Shown: positions 10,101 to 17,621 of the stretch, in pieces | Layout: each line of letters begins with the position of its first letter | Numbering within the stretch: the stretch's first letter is position 1 | Source: an uncultured Verrucomicrobiota bacterium | GTDB lineage: Bacteria > Verrucomicrobiota > Verrucomicrobiia > Limisphaerales > AAA164-E04 | NCBI GenBank assembly: GCA_913061285.1 | Contig: CAJXVR010000025.1 | Span: 1-39,417, forward strand | Direction: 5' to 3' | Length of the DNA stretch: 39,417 nt | Program-made: the position numbers and the translations under genes | Notes under the pieces: generated by a model | What the model saw: only the letters and a program-made list of their open reading frames with translations | Database searches by the model: none | Told to the model about the DNA's origin: nothing

Positions 10101-12344
10101 AATGCCTCCATTCACGTTCACCATCAAACTGTTCTTGAACTCAGTTGTCCCCATGTGGCCATTCCAATGACTATTCCATGCGAGCCAAGGTCCGTTGTTA
10201 ATGGTCACGTGACTGGCGTGGATATTCACCTCCTGTCCAGGCAGGATCGTTTCTGGCGGCCAGCTATGCATGGCCCAAAAAGCGTATTTTCCAAAATCAT
10301 CGATCAAGACATTCTCAACCTCCAGATCTTGATGCTGCGTCGCGACCGGATGGCGGCAACCAATGATTTGTGAGTGCCGAAGTTTGGCGCCGCGGCTGTT
10401 CTCAAAAAAGAGTCCATTCGTGGCATACTTAATCCGGACATGTTCAATGGTGACTGGCTCACCACTCGGTTCGATCCAGAGGGCCCGAAGGGCGTAGTAG
10501 CCAGAAACAGGGGAATTGGACCAGAAGCTCACACCGTATTGGTGATCATCTTTGGCGGTGAAGATCGCTGGTCGATAGGGCTCGGTATCACAAACAACAG
10601 ATCCCAGACAACGCAACTGAACCTTTCGAGTGTCGGTGGATCGAGCATATTTGATGATCGTACCGCCTTCAATCAAGGTCGTCCCACGAATAACCAAATC
10701 GGATTGGATCAAATAGGTTCGTCCCGCTTCAAAGGTATAGGCGGGAGCCGTATTGAGCGTTTGATAATCCATCACGAACCCTGGCGCCGACATCGCCAAG
10801 AGCGTCTCTGGTTCGGCATACTGGATCTTCGCGATCTGTTCATCTAGGGCCGACGCAGGATGCAATTGAGGAATCTGACGTCCTCCAGAGCGAGCGCTTG
10901 CAACAATCCTGCCTTGAGCAGGGAAAGGAGCTGGGAGATCCGCTCGCTCTTTCTTGGGCTGGGGCAACTCTGCCAGCATATCGCTGACCGCCGCAAAACG
11001 AACGCCTTCGCAGAGAATGGTTCGACCATCCTGCTCCAGCCAATGCTTGGCGACGGGATATTTGAGACGGGGCAACTCGTGCTCTAGTCCAGCTGGCAAC
11101 CCATTGGGACCAATTGGACGTTCTTCAGAGGTATCCTTATCTTTCTTCCCCTTCTTCTTGCCCTGATCCTTATCACTCTCAGATTGCCGCCAAAAGGCGC
11201 TTCCCATCGCAATCTCAACCGATCCGAAGCTCAACGCTTCATCGACTAGGGCCGGTTCCAATTCAGCGCCCGCAGCATCTTCTAAAACCTCTCGCAGGAC
11301 CTGAGCTCGTTTCTCGACCAGAGGGGCATCATAAAACTCCGTCAACACCTCCAAGCGAACTTTTTCAGGATCCATCCCAAAGGCTTCGGGCCCGGGAATC
11401 TGAGACTTCAAAATCACGTCCTGCTCCAAACCCACTTCTTCGTAAGTATACACCACATCGGCCTCAATCCCCTGAAACGCATCCACATACACGATCTGAT
11501 TCTCCCCAACAATCTCACCCACTGTAGACTGGACTGTCGCGATGATGGCGTCCTCTCCCGTTGTCGCATCCACATAGGCCAAGCCCAAGACCGTCGCCTT
11601 CAAGCGCTTGCCATCAGAGGTGGAAATATCGATCGATCCCTCCGCACTCAAGTCGGGAGCAAACAGCACCCGTTGCTGCCCCTGACGGGCCACGCCAATG
11701 CCATCCATCAACTCAATCTTCGCCTTACTCCGACGCCACTTCTTCTTGGAAGGACTCCAATAATGCAGGCCCGAAGCCAACTCAGTATACGCCTCGAGCT
11801 CCTCCTCACCCTTTCCTTTCAGTGCCTTAATCTCCGCCTCAAGATCCTCCTGCTCTGTGATCAAAGCCATCCAAGCTCGCTGCTCCGAGCTCAAAGGATC
11901 GGGCATCGTGGGCGCATCCATCGACTTAACCACCTCGCGATGCTTCTTCTCAAAATCCTTGATCTCTTTCTCGAGCGCCTTGAGCCGGTCCTTCCGCCCC
12001 TTCTCCTGTCGTTTGCGATCTACCTTCTGACGCACCTTCTGGTGATGCGGCCCGCGTTCAAAGACTCCGGGGCGTACCTTGGCAGGACTAGAGCCAGCCT
12101 CCTTACCAGGCCGAGAAGCTGGGTCCTGGACATCCAAGGGCGAATCACCTAGAGGCGCCCCAGGATCCGCAGACGCCAATGGCGCCTCAGGCGTCTGATC
12201 CACCTCAGCCAAATCAGCCTCCTCCTCCGGCGAGAGCGGCGCCTCCTGCAACAAACGTTCAAAGCGAGTCTGATCCAACCAAGCAGGCGGCTCCGCTGCC
12301 CGTGTCAGACCAGGAAGCCCCAACGCAAGCAGCTCCCCACCCAA
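4101..12344 (-). CDS. Giant beta-helix/TSP3 surface protein with C-terminal nuclease-like toxin domain
   Basis: 2747 residues from the first in-frame start (TTG at 12342-12344); see 12305-12412 for a likely different N-terminus. Approximate order: charged coiled coil 104-145; novel region to ~540 with a KKKGKKDKD linker near 400; parallel beta-helix-like repeats ~540-1130; thrombospondin-3-type Asp-rich calcium repeats (DSDGDGISD, DGDGLSNGYE) at ~1145-1245, ~1400-1470 and ~1745-1790; discoidin-like domain ~1500-1645; Ig/invasin Big_1-like domain ~2020-2115; hydrophobic Gly/Ala-rich segment ~2355-2440; toxin domain ~2563-2747. The toxin core (IFEMQIGSHLTRLGEYIV, then GTGRDAIDMV...VYTAKKS) resembles PD-(D/E)XK nucleases, with T in place of the usual D/E of the (D/E)XK triad. 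A duplicated toxin end, immunity candidates and an orphan module follow downstream. Contact-dependent antagonism is inferred; the export route is unknown, and no TpsB, VgrG or Rhs partner lies in the window. Confidence 0.85.
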   Translation of the reverse strand: MGGELLALGLPGLTRAAEPPAWLDQTRFERLLQEAPLSPEEEADLAEVDQTPEAPLASADPGAPLGDSPLDVQDPASRPGKEAGSSPAKVRPGVFERGPHHQKVRQKVDRKRQEKGRKDRLKALEKEIKDFEKKHREVVKSMDAPTMPDPLSSEQRAWMALITEQEDLEAEIKALKGKGEEELEAYTELASGLHYWSPSKKKWRRSKAKIELMDGIGVARQGQQRVLFAPDLSAEGSIDISTSDGKRLKATVLGLAYVDATTGEDAIIATVQSTVGEIVGENQIVYVDAFQGIEADVVYTYEEVGLEQDVILKSQIPGPEAFGMDPEKVRLEVLTEFYDAPLVEKRAQVLREVLEDAAGAELEPALVDEALSFGSVEIAMGSAFWRQSESDKDQGKKKGKKDKDTSEERPIGPNGLPAGLEHELPRLKYPVAKHWLEQDGRTILCEGVRFAAVSDMLAELPQPKKERADLPAPFPAQGRIVASARSGGRQIPQLHPASALDEQIAKIQYAEPETLLAMSAPGFVMDYQTLNTAPAYTFEAGRTYLIQSDLVIRGTTLIEGGTIIKYARSTDTRKVQLRCLGSVVCDTEPYRPAIFTAKDDHQYGVSFWSNSPVSGYYALRALWIEPSGEPVTIEHVRIKYATNGLFFENSRGAKLRHSQIIGCRHPVATQHQDLEVENVLIDDFGKYAFWAMHSWPPETILPGQEVNIHASHVTINNGPWLAWNSHWNGHMGTTEFKNSLMVNVNGGIIGGSFKRGDIGVILSHSHFLPNVPHVSVFASQGLGAFYLPSGSPYRDAGHAVVDPLLRLDLEHRTTMAPNFVQGQVSGSMGPFVALDNDGALDLGYHYARIDHAVNYANVFGTVTVGPGTVVACSGPVGVSMGSRIWYAPQVNVVLQGEPGNHILCVDDDTVQEQRPPSNEYYTSMMRFNDGYRASNFKAAFTDVYAISRHAPVSAQNYSRLNGNIEFRDSTFRGAHINLGMATNSDQFRAINCYFDKSFGISFGGGNGTVRLINCLFHKSPLYLWGDGGSPWYWWIENTVFDESRLVGTRLDEMGSSQFRSNAVIGPFSSRDWPYWKMQPLHILSAPYPWRSGPLGEFYQPTSNNPLLNAGYYPANLGWSDYRLFHHTVREDLEPEGSSKIDIGYHYVATDTNGNALDDNLDGIPNYVQDTNGNGVVDNGEVAWTTSPLDPDGDEDGDGLTNYEETQLFAQYNLDPHNPDSDGDGISDAQEDFDGDGLSNGYELRRYQSSPTNARSLDPAGVALDSQIIFGRSSAPLDPSSAAALASALAANAPPSQAPPQQSPVAGFTDDRPISFAQPSSSPGSPSSGSRGIYTRFEGVENAGGVDYLIFSIQGGTAGETFDLFSRGQLGPGGYWTLRQRGVRSGEEIWIEIDNLSVSEFFVAALDSDVDQDGLPDGFELLTSGCVLGGDPREGERDLDGDGLTNRYEAFITSNVRAADSDGDGASDHAEVVGGGHPLKGHIKPIDLSSGHYLEIPKTVLQIEASSNADGHAPADAIDSQFEPFDNYWKSLAESGRWIRVDLGDRIPLKRFNYHSAIEPETWNFPGTLEDITSLQAYLTDNDSLNPEDWGLSLNRFTPSRDFVGNVEFGQDGDVRYGRYLILHDPNPSAIGGVSTLSELSVFASLEPVITRIDPIRTEVNRSSLPVEFEIGHLDHSVNSLSLSASSSNPQLVSSQGIEIHGTGARRILVISPEPNQSGTATITLRLVSGLQVTQQDIHVSVEPVVDADADGLTRYEEEVLIGNSDAPVSGIDSDKDGVNDSRDPDGNWFPLRVHIDQSNKPLSIALNGQLVTLTQEFLNPSVESATVFVDLGELVTFTLQSPSGVTLTDQQSVLFTNVDDSRREIPWIPNGAQVVGNQLKLSFIPYRVQFDIYNDATSNLGQLTMAASDQPREFGISGVVILAGALGNSSYLELQPGSRVQWQVFENDVEKSSSQLALVGDTLSTTHLVSPVAGKQYLYQVTAKQILFQDPVTGVVVDTDIHTPAFTSRTKLIEVIPAEATHLTVNQSKNSLVSDGNDHVDLDIFAQDQFGNPVPQTTVDWFLETSPNARFERLDETTRSNGRAYATLRAGVLQQDVRLQISVDSISATIDIPVAGIQGGLTSNSRVADAHLNQTIELTLNAGNATDGAPVFWTSSSGDIEERSLIAQGVATASLRADPDHVGPIYVMAALGDRVFLWNGECTSSAPLYFKVENPTLIPANSDPNGNAYIGPDGSPIDLPLVNTTTVEIHGPPNNWVTVSFPSGLSLANVVGMNPANQLQFNVRIGAQGYTAFQLQAEPLLNTIEVPGGIHEFFEQGLIDIRADLRQATGGDLVAETDVKLIDPGTMAHLKAHFYDGMLGFVGGDTLTATGAVFAIGGGFFAVADVGAIVKNAARYAHFSSAAPNDLEFAISIIAIVSSLYPPADPFVSGLRVIAQRLGTAKSPLLGVLESRFIEILSHVRDGMSPWQTMERLLIKGEVDFVLRLADDGALTSICGKFCTSEDLWKATVKAVDDFGDPFIDVLKSLENNEALAKKFVDVVGGLKPSAVAGLRAKGALDEVLGTTLELLSGRVRPENLKKLLNNEIAFSGRYKQADFLLDAKTVMQGNPSVGGFQGWVEEISRQRSLRSANGLIFEMQIGSHLTRLGEYIVKISTTGTGRDAIDMVSKTTVYTAKKSFTALAGPPSFSEIQRVNRAKNALGPGFTTALREGKPFSLAIKAGEIIPQELLDWMATKNPPITVSYFPFSN
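4340..4650 (-). repeat. 311-bp perfect repeat, copy inside toxin gene
   Basis: Identical to 1591-1901. It covers the N-terminal part and nuclease-like core of the toxin domain; its 5' edge lies at about residue 2565, where the polymorphic module begins. Confidence 0.93.
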
Positions 12345-12412
12345 TCAGAAAAGCCGACACTCCACCCAAGAAATACCTGGCCAAACAAAGACACACGTTC
12401 CTCCCTTTTCAT
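12305..12412 (-). other. Alternative 5' end of the giant gene, possibly frameshifted
   Basis: The in-frame TTG start of the giant gene follows a TGA codon directly and has no ribosome site. In another frame, ATG 12410-12412 has AGAGGGG eight bases upstream and opens a basic then hydrophobic start, MKREERVSLFGQVFLGWSVGF, that runs past the TTG and stops at 12305. One extra base near 12340, in the GATTGGGTGGGG run, would join it to GGELLALGLPGLTRAAEPP and give a reasonable signal peptide. A sequencing indel, a real frameshift mutation or programmed slippage could explain this. Confidence 0.5.
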
Positions 12413-12610
12413 AACGGGAGCCCCTCTAGCTAGCAGAATGCCAACAGCCCCTTTAGAATAAACTCAAGGAAACCAGAAAGAGATCAATTTTGCCTTGCAC
12501 TAATCACAACCCAATACACACCAAATACTTACGACCATATAGAGTCAGCAAACTTTTTTTAGAAATATTTACAAACCCCCATTACTTCTTTTACCGAACA
12601 CTCAAAATCT

Positions 12611-12657
12611 AAAACTACTAGCGTGCTGCTAGCTTCAATCAGGGCGCTAGTAGTTTT
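12611..12657. terminator. Intrinsic terminator-like hairpin
   Basis: Perfect 13-base arms AAAACTACTAGCG (12611-12623) and CGCTAGTAGTTTT (12645-12657) with a 21-base loop, followed on the plus strand by more T. The arms are A-rich on the left and T-rich on the right, so it could work in either direction. It lies ~200 bases upstream of the giant gene and may insulate it from the island to the right. The CTACTAGCG core recurs in a palindrome near 18035. Confidence 0.6.
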
Positions 12658-13315
12658 TTCATAAATCCGCCCTACTACCCCTGTAAAAAGACAAACCCCA
12701 AAACTAGCCACACCCAGCCTTGAGAAAAGAAGCACCCTGACCAAGCATTTCCTCCGCATACTGGATTGCTTCCAAGAAACTTGAGGGACAGGCTCCAATC
12801 TCAGGCAAAGGAATTGGGGCAAAGGAATCATGATCAATCGATCTGTGAATGAAGAATAAGGTGAAGAATAAGGGACAGGTTAAGAACGAGGGATAGGCCC
12901 CAATGATGCCTTTCAAGTAAACTAATAGAAACCCGACTTATCACCCTGTAAAGAGACAAGCCAGGCAAAGCACGACGGAAATTGCAATCTGAGATACTTC
13001 GTAATCTCTAATTCTTTGCGCGAAAATTCCCTTGTTATTGAAACCACCCAAAGTCAGGAGTTCGACCGCGTGAGCCTTACCTCGCTTCCGGTCATCTTGA
13101 GTAAGGAAGAACGCAGGCTCAGGAGCCGAAGACTACAGAGCACAGGGCCCTTGTCCCCGGAATCGATTCGAGACGCAAAGATTACAATACTTGCCGCGCC
13201 AAGAACGATTCCCTCTAATAACAACCAAGCCGGTTCCTCAGCGTTTTGAGTGGATACTTAAAGAGAGTCATGGCTCTCGACCGCTGACAGCTGTGCTAGG
13301 TGAACGCCAAAAAGA
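12658..13315. other. Gene-poor region with dispersed GGGACAGGCCCC-type repeats
   Basis: No supported gene. Three related motifs occur: AGGGACAGGCTCCAAT (12784-12799), AGGGACAGG (12871-12879) and AGGGATAGGCCCCAA (12889-12903). A further copy, AGGGACAGGCCCCAA, lies at 17832-17846. Motifs of this kind often flank REP-associated or IS200-like transposase genes, but none is left here. Confidence 0.45.
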
Positions 13316-13322
13316 TCGGATG

Positions 13323-13386
13323 GGGTTACGGGGATTGCACCCCGTAACCCTTCCACACCGCCGGATGCGGATCTGCATCCGGCGGT
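13323..13386 (-). ncRNA. Paired hairpins resembling group II domains V and VI
   Basis: ACCGCCGGATGC (13357-13368) pairs perfectly with 13375-13386 around a six-base loop. GGGTTACGGGG (13323-13333) pairs with 13340-13350 around a six-base loop. In active introns of this kind I expect GCATGTCCGG in the 3' strand of domain V; here the GT bulge is missing (GCATCCGG). Confidence 0.6.
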
Positions 13387-14020
13387 TGAACCCAGCCAAG
13401 GCCATCTCTTTGCCTTAGCGAAGACTCACCGCACGGTAAGCCTTCATTAGGCACCTTTGTCATTTCCTTCCGCGGCCGTCCTTGACAGGGGCCCCATCCC
13501 TTTCCTCTCTTCTCCCATCCAGGGAATCTTTCCGAAGAAACCCGCCGAATGTTTGCCCGCCGGTATCGGATCCCTTTTCGCCAGGCTCGATCCAAGGTGG
13601 AAATCGGTTGACCTCTATTGGTTCTTCGGCTCTTCGCCCCAGCCATCTTTCGATGGCCATTCTCACTACTATGGCCTCTGCTGACTCCTCAATCACTCTC
13701 ATGACTGAGACCTCCCCGGGTAAGGTGCATGAACTTTCGCCCCGTAGGGTCAGGCTCTATTTGATATGGCTTTCGGTGACATTCGGATTTCGCATTTGCC
13801 GGCATGCTCATCGCCCCCCCCTGCCTCGTTGCCTGTTCTTGTTCCTACTTCGTGCCTTTGATCCAGACTGCTTTCAGCTCGCTCCCATCACAGTCGCGGA
13901 CTTGTCCTTCTCTACGGTTGCTGTCAAAGCTCCCGTTCATCTCGGTTCATATGATTCGTTCATGCCCATGCCGGGCACAATGGCTGAGGCGTCTCTATTC
14001 TGATCCCTAATGGGGGGAAA

Positions 14021-14039
14021 CTGCGGCAAGATGCCGCAG
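14021..14039. repeat. Short hairpin near intron 5' end
   Basis: CTGCGGCA-AGA-TGCCGCAG, a perfect 8-bp stem with a three-base loop. It lies at the 5' side of the intron relic and is probably part of the domain I structure. Confidence 0.5.
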
Positions 14040-14066
14040 CCACTTTGAGAAGGGCTGCGCTCGAAG

Positions 14067-14363
14067 CTACCCCTTTCCACTGATTTCGTGGAAGAACCCC
14101 GTTTTTATTAGTATCTCATTCATTCACTTGGACTTGGCCAGCTGCTTGCGCAGCAGTTTAATCTCCGTTGACATCACCTTTGGGCACTGAGTCCCCGCTG
14201 GCTTGCTAGCCTCAAGTTCGTCAAAGTGATCCCGCTTCCACCGGTATAACAGGTACTGTGGCACTCCTAGTTGATCCGATACCTCCTTTGCGCTCAAACC
14301 GTCGATGATCAGCAGCCTCGCTTCCTCTTGCTTATATTCTGTCGTAAACCGTCGCCTCTTCAT
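14067..14363 (-). pseudogene. IS3-family transposase OrfA, degenerate
   Basis: Start ATG 14361-14363. MKRRRFTTEYKQEEARLLI, then GLSAKEVSDQLGVPQYLLYRWKR, is the helix-turn-helix of IS3-type OrfA, which binds the insertion-sequence ends. Translation stops at TGA 14124-14126 after LRKQLAKSK. The frame then goes on with MNEILIKTGFF, the usual continuation (expected NEILKKTVGFF), up to TAG at 14067, so TGA replaces an Arg codon. The catalytic orfB (DDE domain) is absent. Upstream, TAGTGACAAAAGTGGACAC (~14395-14413) resembles the left end of such elements. A dead fragment. Confidence 0.85.
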
Positions 14364-14519
14364 TTCTGAATCCTCTCTCCTAGAGAATCCCGTGTCCACT
14401 TTTGTCACTACTGATCAGCTCGCCTATTTTTCCGGGGTGGGATTCATTCCTATATCCGGGCCCTCAATATTCTTGTAAGCTCACTTTTTAAGGGCTATTC
14501 AACCCTTTCCGATCAATCC

Positions 14520-17500
14520 ATGATCACAATCTCATCGTTAAAACGACTGGCACTGAGATGCTGGTGCTCACGACAGATTGCTACAGCCCTTTGCCTAGCG
14601 CTAGTCAGCGGGGCGGTAGGAACGCAGAGCGGAGCTGCGAAATCCTTCTTTGATCTTCCCGGCGGTTACATTGTAGATAAATGGAACGTCGAAGACGGTA
14701 TCCCAGGAACTCAGATTCTCAGCATTGCACAGTCCTCTGACGGACATATATGGCTTGGCACGTACTATGGACTTGCGCGATTCGATGGCCAAAAATTCGT
14801 TGTTTTCGACCCAATCAATCACGATTTACCTCGGGGAGCAATTTTTCATATTACGTTTGGCCCCAAGGGGAGGATGTGGCTCAGCCAGGGCAAGGAACTC
14901 GTGTCTTATCAAAGCGGCAAATTCACCCGGTATCCAGATCTTCTCAGCGATCCAAACGCGTCTACTCTGCAACTTCACCTCGTAACAGCGGACGGCAGGG
15001 TCCTCTACTCGGATACCCAACGAGCAGCGAAGCGACAACAAGTTCTACTCTTTAACTCGGAAGATTCAACCAAGACGGAACTGTCCGGCATCACGCAGAA
15101 CCAAGTATTTTCAGAATTCAGTGCTGCAAGGTCCAGCGATCAAACAGTTTGGTGGGCCTATGGCAATCGACTTGGCATTCTGAAGGGTGAACAAGTCACG
15201 ATCCGCCATCGTTTCAACGAAGGGAGCCGCGTTTCTATCTGCAGTGATAACAAAGGGATGGAAGACATCTGGCTCCTGGTAGATGGAGAAGTGATGAGAC
15301 ACGATAGGCATAGACTTATCACCAACGAGATTCCAAACGATGTCCATCAAATTCTTTCGGGAGGCGAAAACTCGCTCTGGATTCAGCGAAGAAGGAACCG
15401 CTATGAAAAGTTCAGCAAAGACATTGACAATCGGTACGCCCGCACAAGGGCCTTCACGATTCCAGGCGGCAAATCAATCATCGATTCTGAAGGCACTTTC
15501 TGGTTGGCTGGAGGGATTGGTAGCCAAGGATTGTCGCGCGTCCGCCAGCGAAAATTCCACAACCTAAGCACAGCCGGCACCATGATCCGTAGGGTGCTTT
15601 CGATCGCTGAGACGGAACAACAAGAGCTTCTGCTCGGATCCAGTACCGGTCTCTATCGAATTCCGTTCGAACAAACGTTTTCGGACACCCCACTCCAACC
15701 TGAAAAGATTCAGCCCGGAAACATCTGGGCCCTGGCAATCGACCGAGAAGAAGAGATATTCGGAGGAATCTATCAAAACAACCTAAAAGCCACGAACCAT
15801 CTTAACCAACCAAAGACGTTCAAACTCACGCGCAACACCGTCGAACCCATTCACGGATTCGGGCGTCGTTCCGGTCGTCGAATCGTCGCTCTTTGCCACG
15901 ACCATCAAAATCGAACCTGGATTGGAAGCAGTGATGCCGGTCTCGCCTGTGTTAATCAGGAACAGGTGATCCAGTTTGACAACTATGAGAATCAACCAGG
16001 AACTCGCATCTTGAGTCTCGCCTGCGATCTCAGCGGAGCGGTTTGGATCGGAACAGAGAACGAGGGCATTTTTCGTTTTCAAAACGATCGTTTTGAACAC
16101 CTATCACGCGAGAAGGCCCTGAGCGCTACAAATATCCGTGCGATTCACGTGGGTCTAAGCGGAATCGTTTGGTTTGGTACCGGGGGACATGGAATCTACC
16201 GATATCAGGATGGCGTCTTCAACAATTTCACTACAGCACACGGATTACCCGTCAATGAGATCAGCACACTGATCGAGGACGGTCTGGGTTACCTGTGGTT
16301 TGGCTCCTATAACGGCATTCATCGGGTCTCACTGGACAGTATGGACCGGGTTTCCCAGGGACAGACCAAACATCTTTTTGCCAACTCATTCTCCTTGGAA
16401 GATGGACTCACCACACTGCAGTGCACTTCTGGACACCCAGCAAGCTTCAGGTCACGGGACGGGAGGCTCTGGTTCGGCAATGTGGCTGGGATCAACTACA
16501 TCGACCCGAACTCGCTCCCGGTAAACGAAACACCACCCAATGTCCATCTGACCGAGATTCATTTGGACGGACAAGTCTACGACCTCTCTCAAGTCGAAGA
16601 GAATGAAACATTCACCATTCCGGCTCAAACCTCCCGAGTAGAAATCCATTTTACCGGAATCAACTTCACGGCTCCAAATGAAGTTCGGTTTCGCTATCAG
16701 CTAGGCGGAGCAGGAACAGTTTGGAACGAACTTGGAACACAACGGTCCGTCGTCTTTCTCGATCTCGCACAAGGCCCCCTCGAATTTCGGGTGACCGCAG
16801 CCAATCAAGGAGACGTCTGGAACGAAGAGGGAGTGTCGCTGAAGCTACAGGTCGAAGGCCCGATTTGGCAAACGACCTGGTTCCGCAGTTTAAGTGCCGT
16901 TCTTGCAATCGCCCTGCTCGTCGGCAGTCTTTACCTTCGATTCCAGCGACTGAAACAAAAACAAGCGCTGAAGGAGCGGTTCACTCGAGAGATCCTCAAA
17001 GCCCAGGAATCAGACCGTATGCGCATAGCCAGAGAGCTGCACGATAGTTTGGAACAGAACCTCCTCGTCGTCAAAAACCGGGCATCATTCACGCTACAGT
17101 CGAATCCGAGTCAGGAAAAAATGGCCACCGCCCTCACAGAGATCTCGGAGATCAGCTCTGAATCCATCCATGAAGTACGACAAATCGCCAACGATCTCCG
17201 CCCCTACCAGATCGACCGACTCGGGCTCTCAAAAGCCATGCAATCCATGCTCAACCAGATTGCCAGCTCAACCGACCTTACCATTGAGCATGAGATTGAA
17301 CCCATGCCTGAGGGCCTATCACAGGAATTGAAAATCAATCTCTATCGCATCCTCCAAGAGGCATTAAACAATATCCTCAAACACGCCGACGCAAACTTGG
17401 TTACCGTGAGCCTCGTAGCGAACGAACGCACACTCTCCCTACGCATCAAAGACAACGGAATCGGGTTTGATTTCGAAAAAGAACAGCACAATAAGAACCA

Positions 17501-17621
17501 AGGATTCGGAATTGGCGGCATCCGAGAGAGGGTTGCCATTCTCAAAGGTGCTTGTTCCCTAAAATCGAGCCCCGGATTTGGTACTGAGTGGACAATCCGA
17601 GTTCACCACGCCCAATCGTAA
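14520..17621 (+). CDS. Hybrid-type sensor histidine kinase with Reg_prop propeller and Y_Y_Y domain
   Basis: A 1033-residue transmembrane sensor kinase. An N-terminal signal or anchor (LALRCWCSRQIATALCLALV) is followed by a large periplasmic sensor. This is made of two-component-propeller (Reg_prop) repeats of the type ILSIAQSSDGHIWLGTYYGLARFDG, repeated through ~640, then a Y_Y_Y domain (~690-780). One helix at ~790-810 crosses the membrane. The cytoplasmic part has a HisKA_3 dimerisation domain with phospho-acceptor His841 in RELHDSLEQN, then a HATPase_c domain with N box (EALNNILKHA), G1 (DNGIGFD) and G2 (GFGIGGIRERV). Such kinases normally phosphorylate a NarL/LuxR-type regulator, often to control polysaccharide use. 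No response regulator or receiver domain is fused or adjacent, so it appears orphan. Confidence 0.93.
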   Translation: MITISSLKRLALRCWCSRQIATALCLALVSGAVGTQSGAAKSFFDLPGGYIVDKWNVEDGIPGTQILSIAQSSDGHIWLGTYYGLARFDGQKFVVFDPINHDLPRGAIFHITFGPKGRMWLSQGKELVSYQSGKFTRYPDLLSDPNASTLQLHLVTADGRVLYSDTQRAAKRQQVLLFNSEDSTKTELSGITQNQVFSEFSAARSSDQTVWWAYGNRLGILKGEQVTIRHRFNEGSRVSICSDNKGMEDIWLLVDGEVMRHDRHRLITNEIPNDVHQILSGGENSLWIQRRRNRYEKFSKDIDNRYARTRAFTIPGGKSIIDSEGTFWLAGGIGSQGLSRVRQRKFHNLSTAGTMIRRVLSIAETEQQELLLGSSTGLYRIPFEQTFSDTPLQPEKIQPGNIWALAIDREEEIFGGIYQNNLKATNHLNQPKTFKLTRNTVEPIHGFGRRSGRRIVALCHDHQNRTWIGSSDAGLACVNQEQVIQFDNYENQPGTRILSLACDLSGAVWIGTENEGIFRFQNDRFEHLSREKALSATNIRAIHVGLSGIVWFGTGGHGIYRYQDGVFNNFTTAHGLPVNEISTLIEDGLGYLWFGSYNGIHRVSLDSMDRVSQGQTKHLFANSFSLEDGLTTLQCTSGHPASFRSRDGRLWFGNVAGINYIDPNSLPVNETPPNVHLTEIHLDGQVYDLSQVEENETFTIPAQTSRVEIHFTGINFTAPNEVRFRYQLGGAGTVWNELGTQRSVVFLDLAQGPLEFRVTAANQGDVWNEEGVSLKLQVEGPIWQTTWFRSLSAVLAIALLVGSLYLRFQRLKQKQALKERFTREILKAQESDRMRIARELHDSLEQNLLVVKNRASFTLQSNPSQEKMATALTEISEISSESIHEVRQIANDLRPYQIDRLGLSKAMQSMLNQIASSTDLTIEHEIEPMPEGLSQELKINLYRILQEALNNILKHADANLVTVSLVANERTLSLRIKDNGIGFDFEKEQHNKNQGFGIGGIRERVAILKGACSLKSSPGFGTEWTIRVHHAQS

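Larger units (their letters stand above)
13316..14066 (-). mobile_element. Group II intron relic lacking its reverse-transcriptase ORF
   Basis: On the minus strand this reads like the RNA scaffold of a bacterial group II intron. Domain I shows familiar conserved pieces: GATGAACGGGAGCTTTGACA, GGCACGAAGTAGGAACAAGA, CCTACGGGGCGAAAGTTCAT, CCTTACCCGGGGAGGTCTCA and GTCAGCAGAGGCCATAGTAG. The 3' end has two adjacent hairpins fitting domains V and VI (13357-13386 and 13323-13350). Only ~200 bases separate the domain I end from the 3' part, so the maturase gene is gone. Domain V lacks the usual two-base bulge, which argues that the element is dead. Ends are approximate. It lies against a decayed IS3 orfA, one relic inside or beside another. 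Family matches are from memory of such introns; covariance scanning would decide. Confidence 0.72.

Noticed and set aside
13326..13702. Minus-strand frames of 80-106 codons in the island
   Set aside because: They translate intron RNA (domain I end and domain V/VI), a common source of false small proteins in databases.
13482..14003. 173-codon plus-strand frame in the island
   Set aside because: The opposite strand reads as group II intron domain I; the translation is low in known motifs and rich in Ser/Pro/Arg, as expected from structured RNA sequence.
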